Assembly: GCF_018141185.1 (NCBI RefSeq)
Contig: NZ_CP058560.1
Location: forward strand, 1,426,001 to 1,490,000
Source of the DNA: Methanobacterium alkalithermotolerans
GTDB lineage: Archaea; Methanobacteriota; Methanobacteria; Methanobacteriales; Methanobacteriaceae
DNA: 64,000 bases
Reading direction: 5' to 3'
In this document: one piece after another, positions 28,131 to 36,701 of the stretch
Layout: the number at the start of each line of letters is the position of its first letter
Position numbering within the stretch: the stretch's first letter is position 1
Program-made: the position numbers and the translations under genes
Notes under the pieces: model-generated
What the model saw: the letters and a program-made list of their open reading frames with translations, nothing else
Databases searched by the model: none
Told to the model about the DNA's origin: nothing

Positions 28131-28946
28131 ATGAATAAATCAATAATTAAGTTTTTATTAATCATAATAATAGTCTCCTCCATATCTGGATTGACTTTCG
28201 CATCAGAATCAGACAGTATAAATGAAACTTCTAATGGAACCAGCAGTGGAAAAGCCAGTGCTAAAATTAGCATCAATTTTGATAGAAGTGAAGCAAAAGT
28301 AGGAGATACAGTAATTATCACTGTTGCTATTATCAATGATGGAAATATAGATTTAACCAATATAATGGTTTTAGTACCCTTGCCCGAAGGCTTACAGTAT
28401 TTATCACATGCAACTGATACTAGTAAGGCACTTTACTCCGCTGCGGGAGTATGGGATGTGGGAAATTTAAGAACAACTTCCCGATTGGGGGGAGTTAAAT
28501 ATCTCTATCTCACTGCAAAGGTACTACCTTCTGCGGAGGGGAAAAATCTGATTGCCAATGCAAGATATTTGAGTATTGAACCAGAATCTACTGATACTAA
28601 TTTTCAAAAACCTGGCACGGCCAGCTCTACCTTGAGAATTGAAATAATCGAAGAAAGCGGGAATGGGAATGCCACGGGAAATGGAACTGGCAACATGACT
28701 GGAGGAAATAGTAGCACGGGCAATAATCAAGCCATCATCAACGAACTTAAAAATACCACATCAAAAGGTGGTTTGGAAACTTTAAAGGACTTGAGCAATC
28801 TTCAAAATGAAGGAAAAGCATATGAAGTAACTAATGATACTTCTTCAACTCCCTCTAATGATCCCGGATCAATCTATGCCATAATAACCGGATTTATATT
28901 CTCGCTACTAATATTAGTAGGATATTTCAAAGGAGTCAGGGGATAA
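28131..28946 (+). CDS. Cell-surface protein with DUF11-like domain
   Basis: The 271-residue protein has an N-terminal signal sequence (FLLIIIIVSSISGLTFAS), a DUF11/CARDB-like beta-sandwich at about residues 45-150 (VGDTVIITVAIINDGNIDLTNIMVLVPLPEGL), a low-complexity Gly-Asn-Thr stretch (residues 180-205), and a C-terminal membrane anchor (IITGFIFSLLILVGYF). Thus it is exported and held at the cell surface. The gene directly follows a candidate 27-residue peptide gene. No enzyme motif is seen; binding or adhesion is likely. It is next to the metal importer and shares a possible operator. Confidence 0.75.
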   Translation: MNKSIIKFLLIIIIVSSISGLTFASESDSINETSNGTSSGKASAKISINFDRSEAKVGDTVIITVAIINDGNIDLTNIMVLVPLPEGLQYLSHATDTSKALYSAAGVWDVGNLRTTSRLGGVKYLYLTAKVLPSAEGKNLIANARYLSIEPESTDTNFQKPGTASSTLRIEIIEESGNGNATGNGTGNMTGGNSSTGNNQAIINELKNTTSKGGLETLKDLSNLQNEGKAYEVTNDTSSTPSNDPGSIYAIITGFIFSLLILVGYFKGVRG

Positions 28947-29386
28947 TAATATTATTTACAACTTTCACGGTTTTAGTTTTCAATAGAGGGTCATGGATTT
29001 TAAGAGTAGCCCCGGGTTAATCAAAATTGACTAATAAACTCTTTAATTTCATGATGTACTTGATTATAACCCGGAGGGTTGTTTATGAAACATACCTCTT
29101 ATGGATTAATACTAAATTTGATAAGATTATTTGAGCCATATCCAAACAGGATTCTTCTAAATCATGAAAATGACAAAGCAAGTTAACTATCTACTCTAAC
29201 TAAGAAAATGCACGGAATTAATAAATTCTTCGCAATGGGAATACATACGGGGAATACTTTGCCTCTTAAATTCTTTTAAGGCCCATTTAAAAATTTTAAT
29301 AACAGGGAATCTATCATCCTATCTCAGGGGGATGGATTATGATTAGTCGATTTATTGTTTTAATAATCAATAATCAGGGGATTAAA
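28947..29386. other. Intergenic region with inverted repeat and a possible small ORF
   Basis: About 440 bases between the surface gene and the TiaS-domain gene. CCGGGTTAATC at 29013-29023 can pair with GATTATAACCCGG at 29062-29074, seven plus four base pairs with a two-base bulge. The right arm abuts the GGAGGG ribosome site of the 33-residue ORF at 29085. The rest is AT-rich and I see nothing more. Confidence 0.4.
29085..29186 (+). CDS. Candidate 33-residue ORF
   Basis: ATG 29085 to TAA 29184-29186 encodes 33 residues beginning MKHTSYGLILNLIRLFEPYP. A good ribosome site (GGAGGG) lies 6 nt upstream. That site is at the edge of an inverted repeat, so the RNA could hide it. No relative is known to me, and chance is possible. 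Confidence 0.25.
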   Translation: MKHTSYGLILNLIRLFEPYPNRILLNHENDKAS

Positions 29387-30091
29387 ATGAGTATATACAT
29401 TGGAATAGATGATACTGATAATTTAAATTCTAGAGGAACAGGAAGACTAACCAGAGCAATAGCTGCCGAAATTTCTAATATATGTCCGGTAAAAGGTGTA
29501 ACCAGACATCAGCTTTATTATCATCCGGACATACCCTATACTTCCCATAACAGCTGCGGGGTTATCCATGTCGAATCAGAAGATGAAGAACTGGTTCCCC
29601 ACCTCTTCAAACTAGCTCGGGAAGAAATACTTAATGATTTTATTGAAGGCAGTGACCCTGGTTTAGTAGTAGCTCACCATAGCCAAATTTTACCTCCACT
29701 AGTGGCTTATGGAATCGATGCCAAGTCTACTATTTTAAATCAGGAAAAGGCCAGGTTACTGGCTGGGAATTTAGGAATACTTTTGGAAGGTTTGGGAGGA
29801 ACTGAAGATGGGGTAATTGGAGCATTGGCAGGTGTTGGCCTGGCCTTTAATAAAAATGATGGAAGATTTTTACAAATTGGAAATATAAGGGAACTTACTG
29901 GCACGCAAAGCGTGGAAAACTTACTAAAAGCAGGTGTGGAAGCGATTTTCACTACAGACGGACAGCAGATACTCGAAGGAGATATTTTCAATGAAGAGAA
30001 TAAATCAGTTAAACCCTGTCCGGTAAATGGAAGACCGGTTTTATTTGTAGAACATATAAATGGGTGCTTAAAAGCAGTCAAAAGGAATTAA
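29387..30091 (+). CDS. TiaS-like IDDTD-domain protein
   Basis: A 234-residue protein starting MSIYIGIDDTDN with the fold of the N-terminal domain of archaeal TiaS (the enzyme that makes agmatidine in tRNA-Ile2). The IGIDDTDN start, a GTEDGVIGALAGVGL glycine-rich segment and SHNSCGVIHVE are seen. It is much shorter than TiaS (about 420 residues) and lacks the OB-fold and zinc ribbon, so it is probably a paralogue rather than TiaS itself. ATG 29387 is chosen as GGGG lies six bases upstream. Substrate unknown. Confidence 0.6.
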   Translation: MSIYIGIDDTDNLNSRGTGRLTRAIAAEISNICPVKGVTRHQLYYHPDIPYTSHNSCGVIHVESEDEELVPHLFKLAREEILNDFIEGSDPGLVVAHHSQILPPLVAYGIDAKSTILNQEKARLLAGNLGILLEGLGGTEDGVIGALAGVGLAFNKNDGRFLQIGNIRELTGTQSVENLLKAGVEAIFTTDGQQILEGDIFNEENKSVKPCPVNGRPVLFVEHINGCLKAVKRN

Positions 30092-30232
30092 TGAGGTATC
30101 TCTTTAAATTTCTATTTAAAATGCATAATGATAATGGATATCTCCTTTGCTACTTTAATTATTAAATGAAGATTAAATAAAAACACGCGTTGATTATCGT
30201 TTCTAAAATTTAATTAAGTCTTATTTAAAAAT

Positions 30233-30250
30233 AAAGAGAATAATCTCTTT
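30233..30250. terminator. Hairpin between TiaS-like gene and tup operon
   Basis: AAAGAGA at 30233-30239 and TCTCTTT at 30244-30250 form a perfect 7-bp stem with a four-base loop. On the minus strand it is followed by a T-rich stretch, so it probably ends the tup operon (last gene ends at 30298). Confidence 0.5.
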
Positions 30251-30297
30251 TAATTCATATTTTCTCTGATTTTATGTATAGGTATTAATTCATATTT

Positions 30298-31362
30298 TCA
30301 CTGAAAAAGATGAACTGCAGTTGCTTTGAATTCCATCCATAGTTCAGATCCGATATTGATTTTCATATCCAGGAAGGACTTGCGGGTCATATAAACTGTG
30401 AATAATTCTTTTTCTGCTTCTATTTTAAGATGGATAAGAGCCCCTTCATCTATAATTTCAACCACTTTTCCTTTTATTTCATTCAAAGAACTGGTTTTAA
30501 CTTTATTACATGATAAAGTAATATCTTCAGGACGTATTGATACAAATACCTCGCCTTCTATTTGTTCTGAGGAATAAATGTCGATATTTCCACTTTTTAT
30601 AAGTGTCAATCCTTGTGGCTCTTTACGGGCATGGCCTTTAATTACATTTTTCACGCCTACAAAGTCCGCCACAAATTGATTTTTAGGTTTTCTAAAAACA
30701 TCCTCAGGTTTTCCTATCTGGAAAATTTTTTGATTTAATATGGCAATTTCATCTGAAAGGCGCTGGCCCTGAACCAGATCGTGGGTGGTCATAATTATGG
30801 TGGTATCCCTTTCTTTTTTAAGTTGCAGAATTAAGGACTCTATTTTTTCACGGGACAGGGGATCCAGGTTGGAAGTAGGCTCATCCAGAAGAACTAAATC
30901 TGGTTCGGTAACTAGCACTCTGGCCAGGGCCATTCTTTGAGATTCACCCCCGGAAAGGCTACTTGCATTTTGATGCGCATAATCTTCCATTCCCAGTAAT
31001 TCTAAATTTTGGTAAACCTTATTTTGTATATATTCCTTATCATAACCTCTGATATTCAATCCATATGCTACATTATCATATACGGTTCCTTTAAAGGCCA
31101 GGGGCTTTTGGAATACCATCCCCATTCTACGACGAATATGCAGATTTCTTTTTTTTTTTGAAATTTCATGGCCATCAAATATGATTTTACCTGATGATGG
31201 AGTTTCTAAAAGATCAATTAGACGCAATAAAGTCGTTTTACCACAGCCGGTAGGACCAATCAATCCCAGGTTGATCCCGGTTTTTACCTTTAAATTGATA
31301 TCCTCTAGAATAGTTTTGGATCCATATTTTTTATTCAGATTTTCTATTTCCAGCAGGTACAT
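30298..31362 (-). CDS. tupC: Tungstate/molybdate ABC transporter ATPase
   Basis: A 354-residue ATPase with Walker A GPTGCGKTT, signature LSGGESQRMALARVL, Walker B LVLLDEPTSNLDP and a C-terminal TOBE-type domain (about 290-354) of the kind that binds molybdate or tungstate. It is last in the tupABC operon; it starts one base after the tupB stop. The symbol follows the TupA-type binding protein upstream; ModC or WtpC-type function is the alternative. Confidence 0.85.
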   Translation of the reverse strand: MYLLEIENLNKKYGSKTILEDINLKVKTGINLGLIGPTGCGKTTLLRLIDLLETPSSGKIIFDGHEISKKKRNLHIRRRMGMVFQKPLAFKGTVYDNVAYGLNIRGYDKEYIQNKVYQNLELLGMEDYAHQNASSLSGGESQRMALARVLVTEPDLVLLDEPTSNLDPLSREKIESLILQLKKERDTTIIMTTHDLVQGQRLSDEIAILNQKIFQIGKPEDVFRKPKNQFVADFVGVKNVIKGHARKEPQGLTLIKSGNIDIYSSEQIEGEVFVSIRPEDITLSCNKVKTSSLNEIKGKVVEIIDEGALIHLKIEAEKELFTVYMTRKSFLDMKINIGSELWMEFKATAVHLFQ

Positions 31363-31363
31363 A

Positions 31364-32050
31364 CTATTTCTCCTGGATGTAATTCAGTATCAGGTTGATT
31401 ATAAGTGCAATAACCAGTAAAATTATTCCTAACGCTATTGAAAGAGCTATATTCCCCTTGGAAGTTTCAAGAGATATGGTAGTGGTTATGACTCTGGTGA
31501 ATCCTCTTATATTTCCACCTATGAGCAAAGCCACTCCCACTTCCGATATAGCCCGACCAAAACCCAGTATTATAGCACCTATAAGGGCGTAACGGGCTTC
31601 TTTCATAATGGTGTAAATGGTCTGAAAATCACTTGCCCCTAAAGATAAGGCCAGGTCTTCTATATTTTTTTGAACTCCACTTAAGGAGTTAATGGTAAAT
31701 CCAACCAGTAAAGGAAGTATAAGTATACTTTGACCAATAATCATACCGGTGGGGGTGAACAATAGGTTGAATCCACCAAATATACCTGAACGGGATAACA
31801 AAAGAAACACAAAAAGCCCCACCAGCACGGTAGGCACACTATAAAGGGTCTGAATCATATTTATTAGTCCTCTTTTACCCTTAAATGCTTTGAAATGAAT
31901 CAATCCTCCCAGGGGAACTCCGATTAAGGTGGCAACCAGGGTAGAAGATAAGGAAATATATAGAGTACGCAATGTAATTTCGACCATTTCCGGGTCTAAT
32001 GTGATTATGAGATTAATAGCTTGATAAATACCGTCTATAACAGGGCTCAA
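31364..32050 (-). CDS. tupB: Tungstate ABC transporter permease
   Basis: A 228-residue membrane protein with about five or six helices and the TupB/ModB-like loop ALSLGASDFQTIYTIMKEAR that contacts the ATPase. Start TTG 32050 has GGTGAT four bases upstream; the TTG at 32062 lies before that ribosome site and is unlikely. Located between the binding protein and ATPase genes, all on the minus strand. Confidence 0.85.
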   Translation of the reverse strand: MSPVIDGIYQAINLIITLDPEMVEITLRTLYISLSSTLVATLIGVPLGGLIHFKAFKGKRGLINMIQTLYSVPTVLVGLFVFLLLSRSGIFGGFNLLFTPTGMIIGQSILILPLLVGFTINSLSGVQKNIEDLALSLGASDFQTIYTIMKEARYALIGAIILGFGRAISEVGVALLIGGNIRGFTRVITTTISLETSKGNIALSIALGIILLVIALIINLILNYIQEK

Positions 32051-32122
32051 CAAAATCACCAAAAAGCTAATTTAATAAAAAAAGTTAGAAAGGGATATGA
32101 TTTCCCTTTTATTTAAATATAT

Positions 32123-33049
32123 TTAAGCTGCTAGTTCAGATTGTCCTACTAAAAATGAACTAAATAATGCAGTAGGCTCTGGACCACCATTTAATGCAGT
32201 AAACAAATTTTGACCGTATTCTTCTACTCCAAACTCTGCAATAATCTTCTGTCCTTCACTGGATAGTAAAAATTCAACCAGCTTGTTGGCAGCATCATTA
32301 TTGGTAGTAGAAACCTTATCGGGGTTCATAGGGATAGCAGAATAAACATTTAATAAATCAGGGCTTTCTGTAATAAGGGCCTCCAGACTTATTTTATCTT
32401 TAAAGGCTAAAAATGTTCCAGAATCTGATATGGTGTAGGCTTGCTTTTCATCAGCTATGGTTAGAGTATCCCCCATTCCCTTACCACTTTCCACATACCA
32501 TGGAGCATTCTGGACGGTATTGTTATAATCGAGTCCTGCGGCTTTCCAGATTTTTTTCTCACGGGAGTGGGTACCTGAATCATCTCCTCTGGATATAAAT
32601 TCAACGGCTTCAGGGTCTTTTTCACCTTCTTCCTGTATTTTTTCAAATGCTTCAGCTGCATCCATGCCTTTTATATCGGCGGGGTCATTGGAAGGCCCCA
32701 CGATGTAGAAATAATTGTAAGCAAAAGGATTTCTTTTAGTTCCTATCCCCTCTTCAATTAATTCTTCTTCACGGGCTTTATCATGCACCAGAATTATATC
32801 TGCATCACCATTTTTACCATATTCGATGGCTATACCGGTACCACCAGATATTACTTGCATATCAATGTTAGGGTACTTTGCTTCAAATGCGGCTTCTATT
32901 TCTTCTAATAATCCAGTGTCTTCTAAGCTGGTGGTGGTGGCTACAACAAGGACCTCTTTTCCATCCATTGCACCACTGTATACATAGGTTCCAACACCCA
33001 GTAAAACCACTATTAATATTAAAACTGCTGCTAATAGTCGGTTATTCAT
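32123..33049 (-). CDS. tupA: Tungstate-binding protein TupA
   Basis: The 308-residue protein has an N-terminal membrane segment and the TupA signature TTTS (VVATTTSLEDTGLL) followed by GGTGIAIEYGKNGDADIILVHDKAREE, close to the known tungstate-specific binding proteins. A second motif, RGDDSGTHSREKKIW, holds the oxyanion. The AGGAGGT ribosome site lies at a normal distance. The gene opens the tupABC operon, and a 25-bp inverted repeat lies on its TATA box at 33085-33109. TupA is more specific for tungstate than for molybdate in known cases. Confidence 0.9.
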   Translation of the reverse strand: MNNRLLAAVLILIVVLLGVGTYVYSGAMDGKEVLVVATTTSLEDTGLLEEIEAAFEAKYPNIDMQVISGGTGIAIEYGKNGDADIILVHDKAREEELIEEGIGTKRNPFAYNYFYIVGPSNDPADIKGMDAAEAFEKIQEEGEKDPEAVEFISRGDDSGTHSREKKIWKAAGLDYNNTVQNAPWYVESGKGMGDTLTIADEKQAYTISDSGTFLAFKDKISLEALITESPDLLNVYSAIPMNPDKVSTTNNDAANKLVEFLLSSEGQKIIAEFGVEEYGQNLFTALNGGPEPTALFSSFLVGQSELAA

Positions 33050-33084
33050 TTAATACCTCCTGTCATATTAAAACTATATATTTT

Positions 33085-33109
33085 CGACATGTAATATTTA
33101 TACATATCG
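33085..33109 (-). promoter_or_regulatory. Inverted-repeat operator upstream of tupA
   Basis: CGACATGTA and TACATATCG, with one mismatch, flank seven A/T bases (ATATTTA). Read on the minus strand, the inner bases give TATAAATAT, a TATA-like element about 40 bp upstream of the tupA start. A related site with shared half TACATATCG precedes two other operons nearby. Confidence 0.6.
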
Positions 33110-33173
33110 CCTTGTGATGATGTAAAAATAATTTTATATCCTTCACTAAACATAATTATAAATGGTGTATAAA

Positions 33174-33383
33174 ATGCAAATTAGTGCCAGAAATGCAATA
33201 AAAGGGAAAGTGGTTAAGGTGGATGTTGGTGCGGTAAATGCTACTATAAAAATCGAAGTAGAAGCTCCCCACACTATAACGGCCACTATAACTAAAGAAT
33301 CTGTGGAAGAATTGAAGATAACTGAAGGCGAAGAAGTAATGGCTATTATCAAATCCAGTGAAGTCATGGTAGCTAAAAAATAG
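33174..33383 (+). CDS. mop: Molbindin/Mop TOBE-domain protein
   Basis: A 69-residue protein whose whole length is one Mop-type TOBE domain: it begins MQISARNAIKGKVVKVDVG and ends in VMAIIKSSEVMVAKK. Such proteins form hexamers that bind and store molybdate or tungstate. ATG 33174 is preceded by GGTG; an in-frame ATG at 33162 is an alternative but lies ahead of the conserved start. It is divergent from tupA. Confidence 0.85.
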   Translation: MQISARNAIKGKVVKVDVGAVNATIKIEVEAPHTITATITKESVEELKITEGEEVMAIIKSSEVMVAKK

Positions 33384-33385
33384 TA

Positions 33386-34057
33386 CTAGTGCTCTAAACT
33401 ATCTTTTTTTAATTTTCTTCTTTTTTTGGCATTTTTGAAACTTTGATTAATGAATTTTTCTAAGTGGGATATTTTGTTTCCAGAACAATTTTCATAGGCT
33501 GTTATGAATTTTTTAATCATTTCCCATCTGCCCGGATCCTTTGAATGGACGTCCAGTATAAAAAAACAAATTTCTCCCAGGTCAAGGCGAGGATCGCCGT
33601 AAATCTCTTCTTCAAAGTCAAGGCCATATATTCGATTTTTAAAATAAATAAAATTCCTTAAATTACAGTCTCCTTTTAAAAAAACATATTTTTTATTTTT
33701 TGAAGGAATGTTGTGAATTTTATGCATCCATTCTGCTAATGCTACAATCCAGGAACCCTTATTAATATTTAATCCCAGTTCACTTACAGGGGTTCCAGGA
33801 ATATATTCTATTATTATGAAATTAAGGTTAGTTAAAATTAAAGAAGGTACGTTAATTTGATATCTCTGAAGCATATTTAAGATTCTGCTCTCTGTTTTAA
33901 TTTTTTCTAATGGTTCGGGTTCAGAATAAAATTTTATAACCACGGGTTCTGAATGAAATCTTCCTGATTTTAATAAAAATACATGATTGCGGCGACTGAA
34001 GAACTTATTCATTGAATTATCCGGATTATTATTTCTTAATTTATTAATAGAACGCAT
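33386..34057 (-). CDS. Phosphotransferase-like kinase protein
   Basis: A 223-residue protein of the aminoglycoside phosphotransferase/protein-kinase-like fold. It has a GDCNLRNF motif at the place of the catalytic HGDxxxxN, with the His replaced by Lys, and a GLDFEEEIYGDPRLDLGE motif at the metal-binding DFE-like site. The second motif suggests a true kinase site; the first is altered. The substrate is unknown. It follows the surface protein gene with 35 nt between and may be in the same operon. Start ATG 34057 preferred; TTG 34066 is possible. Confidence 0.6.
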   Translation of the reverse strand: MRSINKLRNNNPDNSMNKFFSRRNHVFLLKSGRFHSEPVVIKFYSEPEPLEKIKTESRILNMLQRYQINVPSLILTNLNFIIIEYIPGTPVSELGLNINKGSWIVALAEWMHKIHNIPSKNKKYVFLKGDCNLRNFIYFKNRIYGLDFEEEIYGDPRLDLGEICFFILDVHSKDPGRWEMIKKFITAYENCSGNKISHLEKFINQSFKNAKKRRKLKKDSLEH

Positions 34058-34092
34058 AATAATCAAAATAAAAAAATGTAAGCAGGATAAAC

Positions 34093-36579
34093 CTACTTAC
34101 CTAATCGTTCGGATTTTTTAATGGCTGCGATGACACTGCTTTTTCCAAAGTACAATCCTACTCCTATAATTGTAATAAAAATTACAATTAAAAGAGTATA
34201 TAGTGGGATACCACTACTGGCTGAGGATGTAATAGGGTCAGTTTTTGTATTAGCAGCTTCAGTTGATAGTTCATCATTGCTGATATTTTCTGTAATTGCA
34301 TTAACAATTGAAGGGATTTGACTATAGGCATTTTCTGTATTTCCAATTAACTGATTATCTGGATTTATCAGGTAATCATCTCCTGAATCTATAGGATCTG
34401 TGATTGGGTCAGTTGTAGGGTCTGTGGGATCTGCGATTGGGTCTGTGGGATCGTTTATGGGTATTTCATATTCCTGAATAAACAATACCGGATCTCCACC
34501 TGCAGACAACATTTTACTTAACTCCGTTTGAGTTATTGGTATTTCTCGAAGTACACTGAATGCATCTAAAGATTCCGCATACCTTGATTGTCCCGGAAAT
34601 GCTGATTCAATATACCATAACGCCCAGTACATGGTCCGATAATAATAATTATTAGGCCCAAAATCCTGGTCTTGCATAGTATTAATAATGCTACGATCCA
34701 TATTCAGTAGCAGAGCTGTACCGGTCTGACTAAAATCATCCCATATTACGAATATTCCAGCTAGATTAGGATTCAAAGCATAATTGGATAATCCCATAGT
34801 ATAGTAAGTTCCTAATGCGGCCGATACTCCTAAAGAATCTTTTATGACCTGTTCTTTACAATGTGCTGGAATACTAATTGTCATGTATTTTTGACCCGGT
34901 GCTAAAGGGTAATTAGTCAATACATAATTGGCTATTAAATATCCCTGAGATAAACCAGATCCTGGACATCCTCCACCTACACCTGATATTTGATAGTTGT
35001 AGGGGGTTTGAATAGCCCACTGATTGGCAAGGCTTATGATATAGTAGTCCTGCTGGAAATAAGGATTATCTGCTTCGCCACCAGAAAAAACTTTAGACAT
35101 AGCCTGGGCATGTTTATCATTCTTTAAAGCTTCCCCGGAAATATCATAAACAGGGCTGATTTCTAAATTTCCATTGATATATTTCACAATCACTGCATTT
35201 AACTGACCATTTAATTCTTTTTTAATGAAAGTAAACCATAATGGTTGCCAAATCGCTCTTTTCAAATTCATTAGATTATCCATTGTAGTTCCAGTAATGC
35301 TGCTTAATCCATCCAAAGCACCTTGGGTTGAATAGCCATTTAAAAGCACAAAGCCGGCAGAACTTATTACTCCTAAATTAGAATCTCCTTTCTGATAATC
35401 TAATGCACTTTGCGCCATTAAAGCGGCATTTTTTCCCATGGAATACATTTGATCATAGTTTACCTGAGTAACAATGTTTTCTATTAGATAGGTATGGGTT
35501 TTATTGGACATATAATTGTCCAGGTAGTCCATATCAATTCCATTGGCCCATAAATAATCAAAATCATCCTTATTCATTTGTTTTAACATTTCTACCTGTA
35601 TTAATGAACCGGGATCATTATTTAATTTATCTAAGAGCCAGCTATTGAACTGAATTTCGCTGATTGTTCCTTTTATTAAGCGGATACCATTTTCTGTTTC
35701 GAAAACATTTTCCAATTGGGAAGAACTCATTAAAGCCAAAACACCGTTCTGGGTTAATCTGTTCCACCACATATAAGCGGCTTGATTAGGGTTACCATTA
35801 TCCATAGCCATGTAATTGAAGTAAGTTACTCTATTACTATCTCTTACCCATTTTAATGGACTTAACTCTAGCAAATATTCTGGGACATTATCATCCCCTC
35901 CTCCTGGAGTAGTAATCACATGATAAGACTCTTCAGCACTTAGCAGAGGATAGTTATCATAGAAACTTTTAGACATTACATATCCACTAATTAGTCCTTG
36001 TGATACACCTCCACTTGATCCCGCTATTTTTAGAAGATCAATTGGTGCACCTGAAGCCCAAGCATTGGCAATGCTGATTATTTCAAACGAATTTTTTCCA
36101 AATACATGTTCTAATTCGTTCCACTGAGAAGAACTGATGTAACTACTAATTTCAACTGGTTTTCCTGAAGAGAGTGTAAATGAAGAATCAGTACTAATGA
36201 CTTTGTATTGCTTTGCCATTATTTGGGTTCCTTTTTTAGCCACGAATGTAAAGGATAAGTCGCCTAATGGATCTAAAAGACCTATTAAATTTCCTTTTCC
36301 AGTTGTTATCTTCTGGCTATTTGGTAATTCACTGGTAGTGTCAATTATGGCCTGTAAACTATTTTCAGTGGTTAAATCATTTAAGAATGCGGATCCTCCA
36401 TTTGATATGCATAAAACGTCATCTGCATTTGAATAACCTAAATCTGGATCAGAAATAGCATCTTGAGTTATTAATTCTCCTATGGTGTATGGTTCTGCTG
36501 CAGAAACTGTTCCACATATTGATATTACTGCAAGGAATGCCATTGCAATAAATAAATACTTATTTTTAAAGCTTTTCAC
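34093..36579 (-). CDS. Large exported surface protein with two FmdE-like halves
   Basis: 828 residues. N-terminal signal sequence (YLFIAMAFLAVISICGTVSAA), then two similar halves: FEIISIANAWASGAPI with GGVSQGLISGYVMSK, and YIISLANQWAIQTPYN with GGGCPGSGLSQGYLIANYV. The CPGxGLxxGY signature resembles the metal-binding motif of FmdE family proteins, seen only in the second half. A Pro-Asp-Thr-rich stalk (PTDPIADPTDP) precedes the C-terminal membrane helix (IPLYTLLIVIFITIIGVGLYF). Start is GTG 36579, since the nearby ATG is followed at once by TGA; AGGAGGTGA precedes it. Function is not established; metal binding at the cell surface is inference. Confidence 0.6.
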   Translation of the reverse strand: MKSFKNKYLFIAMAFLAVISICGTVSAAEPYTIGELITQDAISDPDLGYSNADDVLCISNGGSAFLNDLTTENSLQAIIDTTSELPNSQKITTGKGNLIGLLDPLGDLSFTFVAKKGTQIMAKQYKVISTDSSFTLSSGKPVEISSYISSSQWNELEHVFGKNSFEIISIANAWASGAPIDLLKIAGSSGGVSQGLISGYVMSKSFYDNYPLLSAEESYHVITTPGGGDDNVPEYLLELSPLKWVRDSNRVTYFNYMAMDNGNPNQAAYMWWNRLTQNGVLALMSSSQLENVFETENGIRLIKGTISEIQFNSWLLDKLNNDPGSLIQVEMLKQMNKDDFDYLWANGIDMDYLDNYMSNKTHTYLIENIVTQVNYDQMYSMGKNAALMAQSALDYQKGDSNLGVISSAGFVLLNGYSTQGALDGLSSITGTTMDNLMNLKRAIWQPLWFTFIKKELNGQLNAVIVKYINGNLEISPVYDISGEALKNDKHAQAMSKVFSGGEADNPYFQQDYYIISLANQWAIQTPYNYQISGVGGGCPGSGLSQGYLIANYVLTNYPLAPGQKYMTISIPAHCKEQVIKDSLGVSAALGTYYTMGLSNYALNPNLAGIFVIWDDFSQTGTALLLNMDRSIINTMQDQDFGPNNYYYRTMYWALWYIESAFPGQSRYAESLDAFSVLREIPITQTELSKMLSAGGDPVLFIQEYEIPINDPTDPIADPTDPTTDPITDPIDSGDDYLINPDNQLIGNTENAYSQIPSIVNAITENISNDELSTEAANTKTDPITSSASSGIPLYTLLIVIFITIIGVGLYFGKSSVIAAIKKSERLGK

Positions 36580-36616
36580 ATTTTCACCTCCTTTTAATGA
36601 AATAAAATAATATTAT

Positions 36617-36640
36617 CGATATGCATATTTATACATATCG
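36617..36640 (-). promoter_or_regulatory. Inverted-repeat operator upstream of surface protein
   Basis: CGATATGCA and TACATATCG flank TATTTA; the two halves match the consensus with one mismatch (CGATATGCA against CGATATGTA). Read on the minus strand the core gives TATAAATATGC, a TATA-like element, 38-61 bp upstream of the GTG start. It closely resembles the tupA site. Confidence 0.6.
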
Positions 36641-36701
36641 ATTATCAATAAAAGTTGGATGCAATTAAAATAAAAATTAAAAAGAAATAAAAAAAGAAAT
36701 A

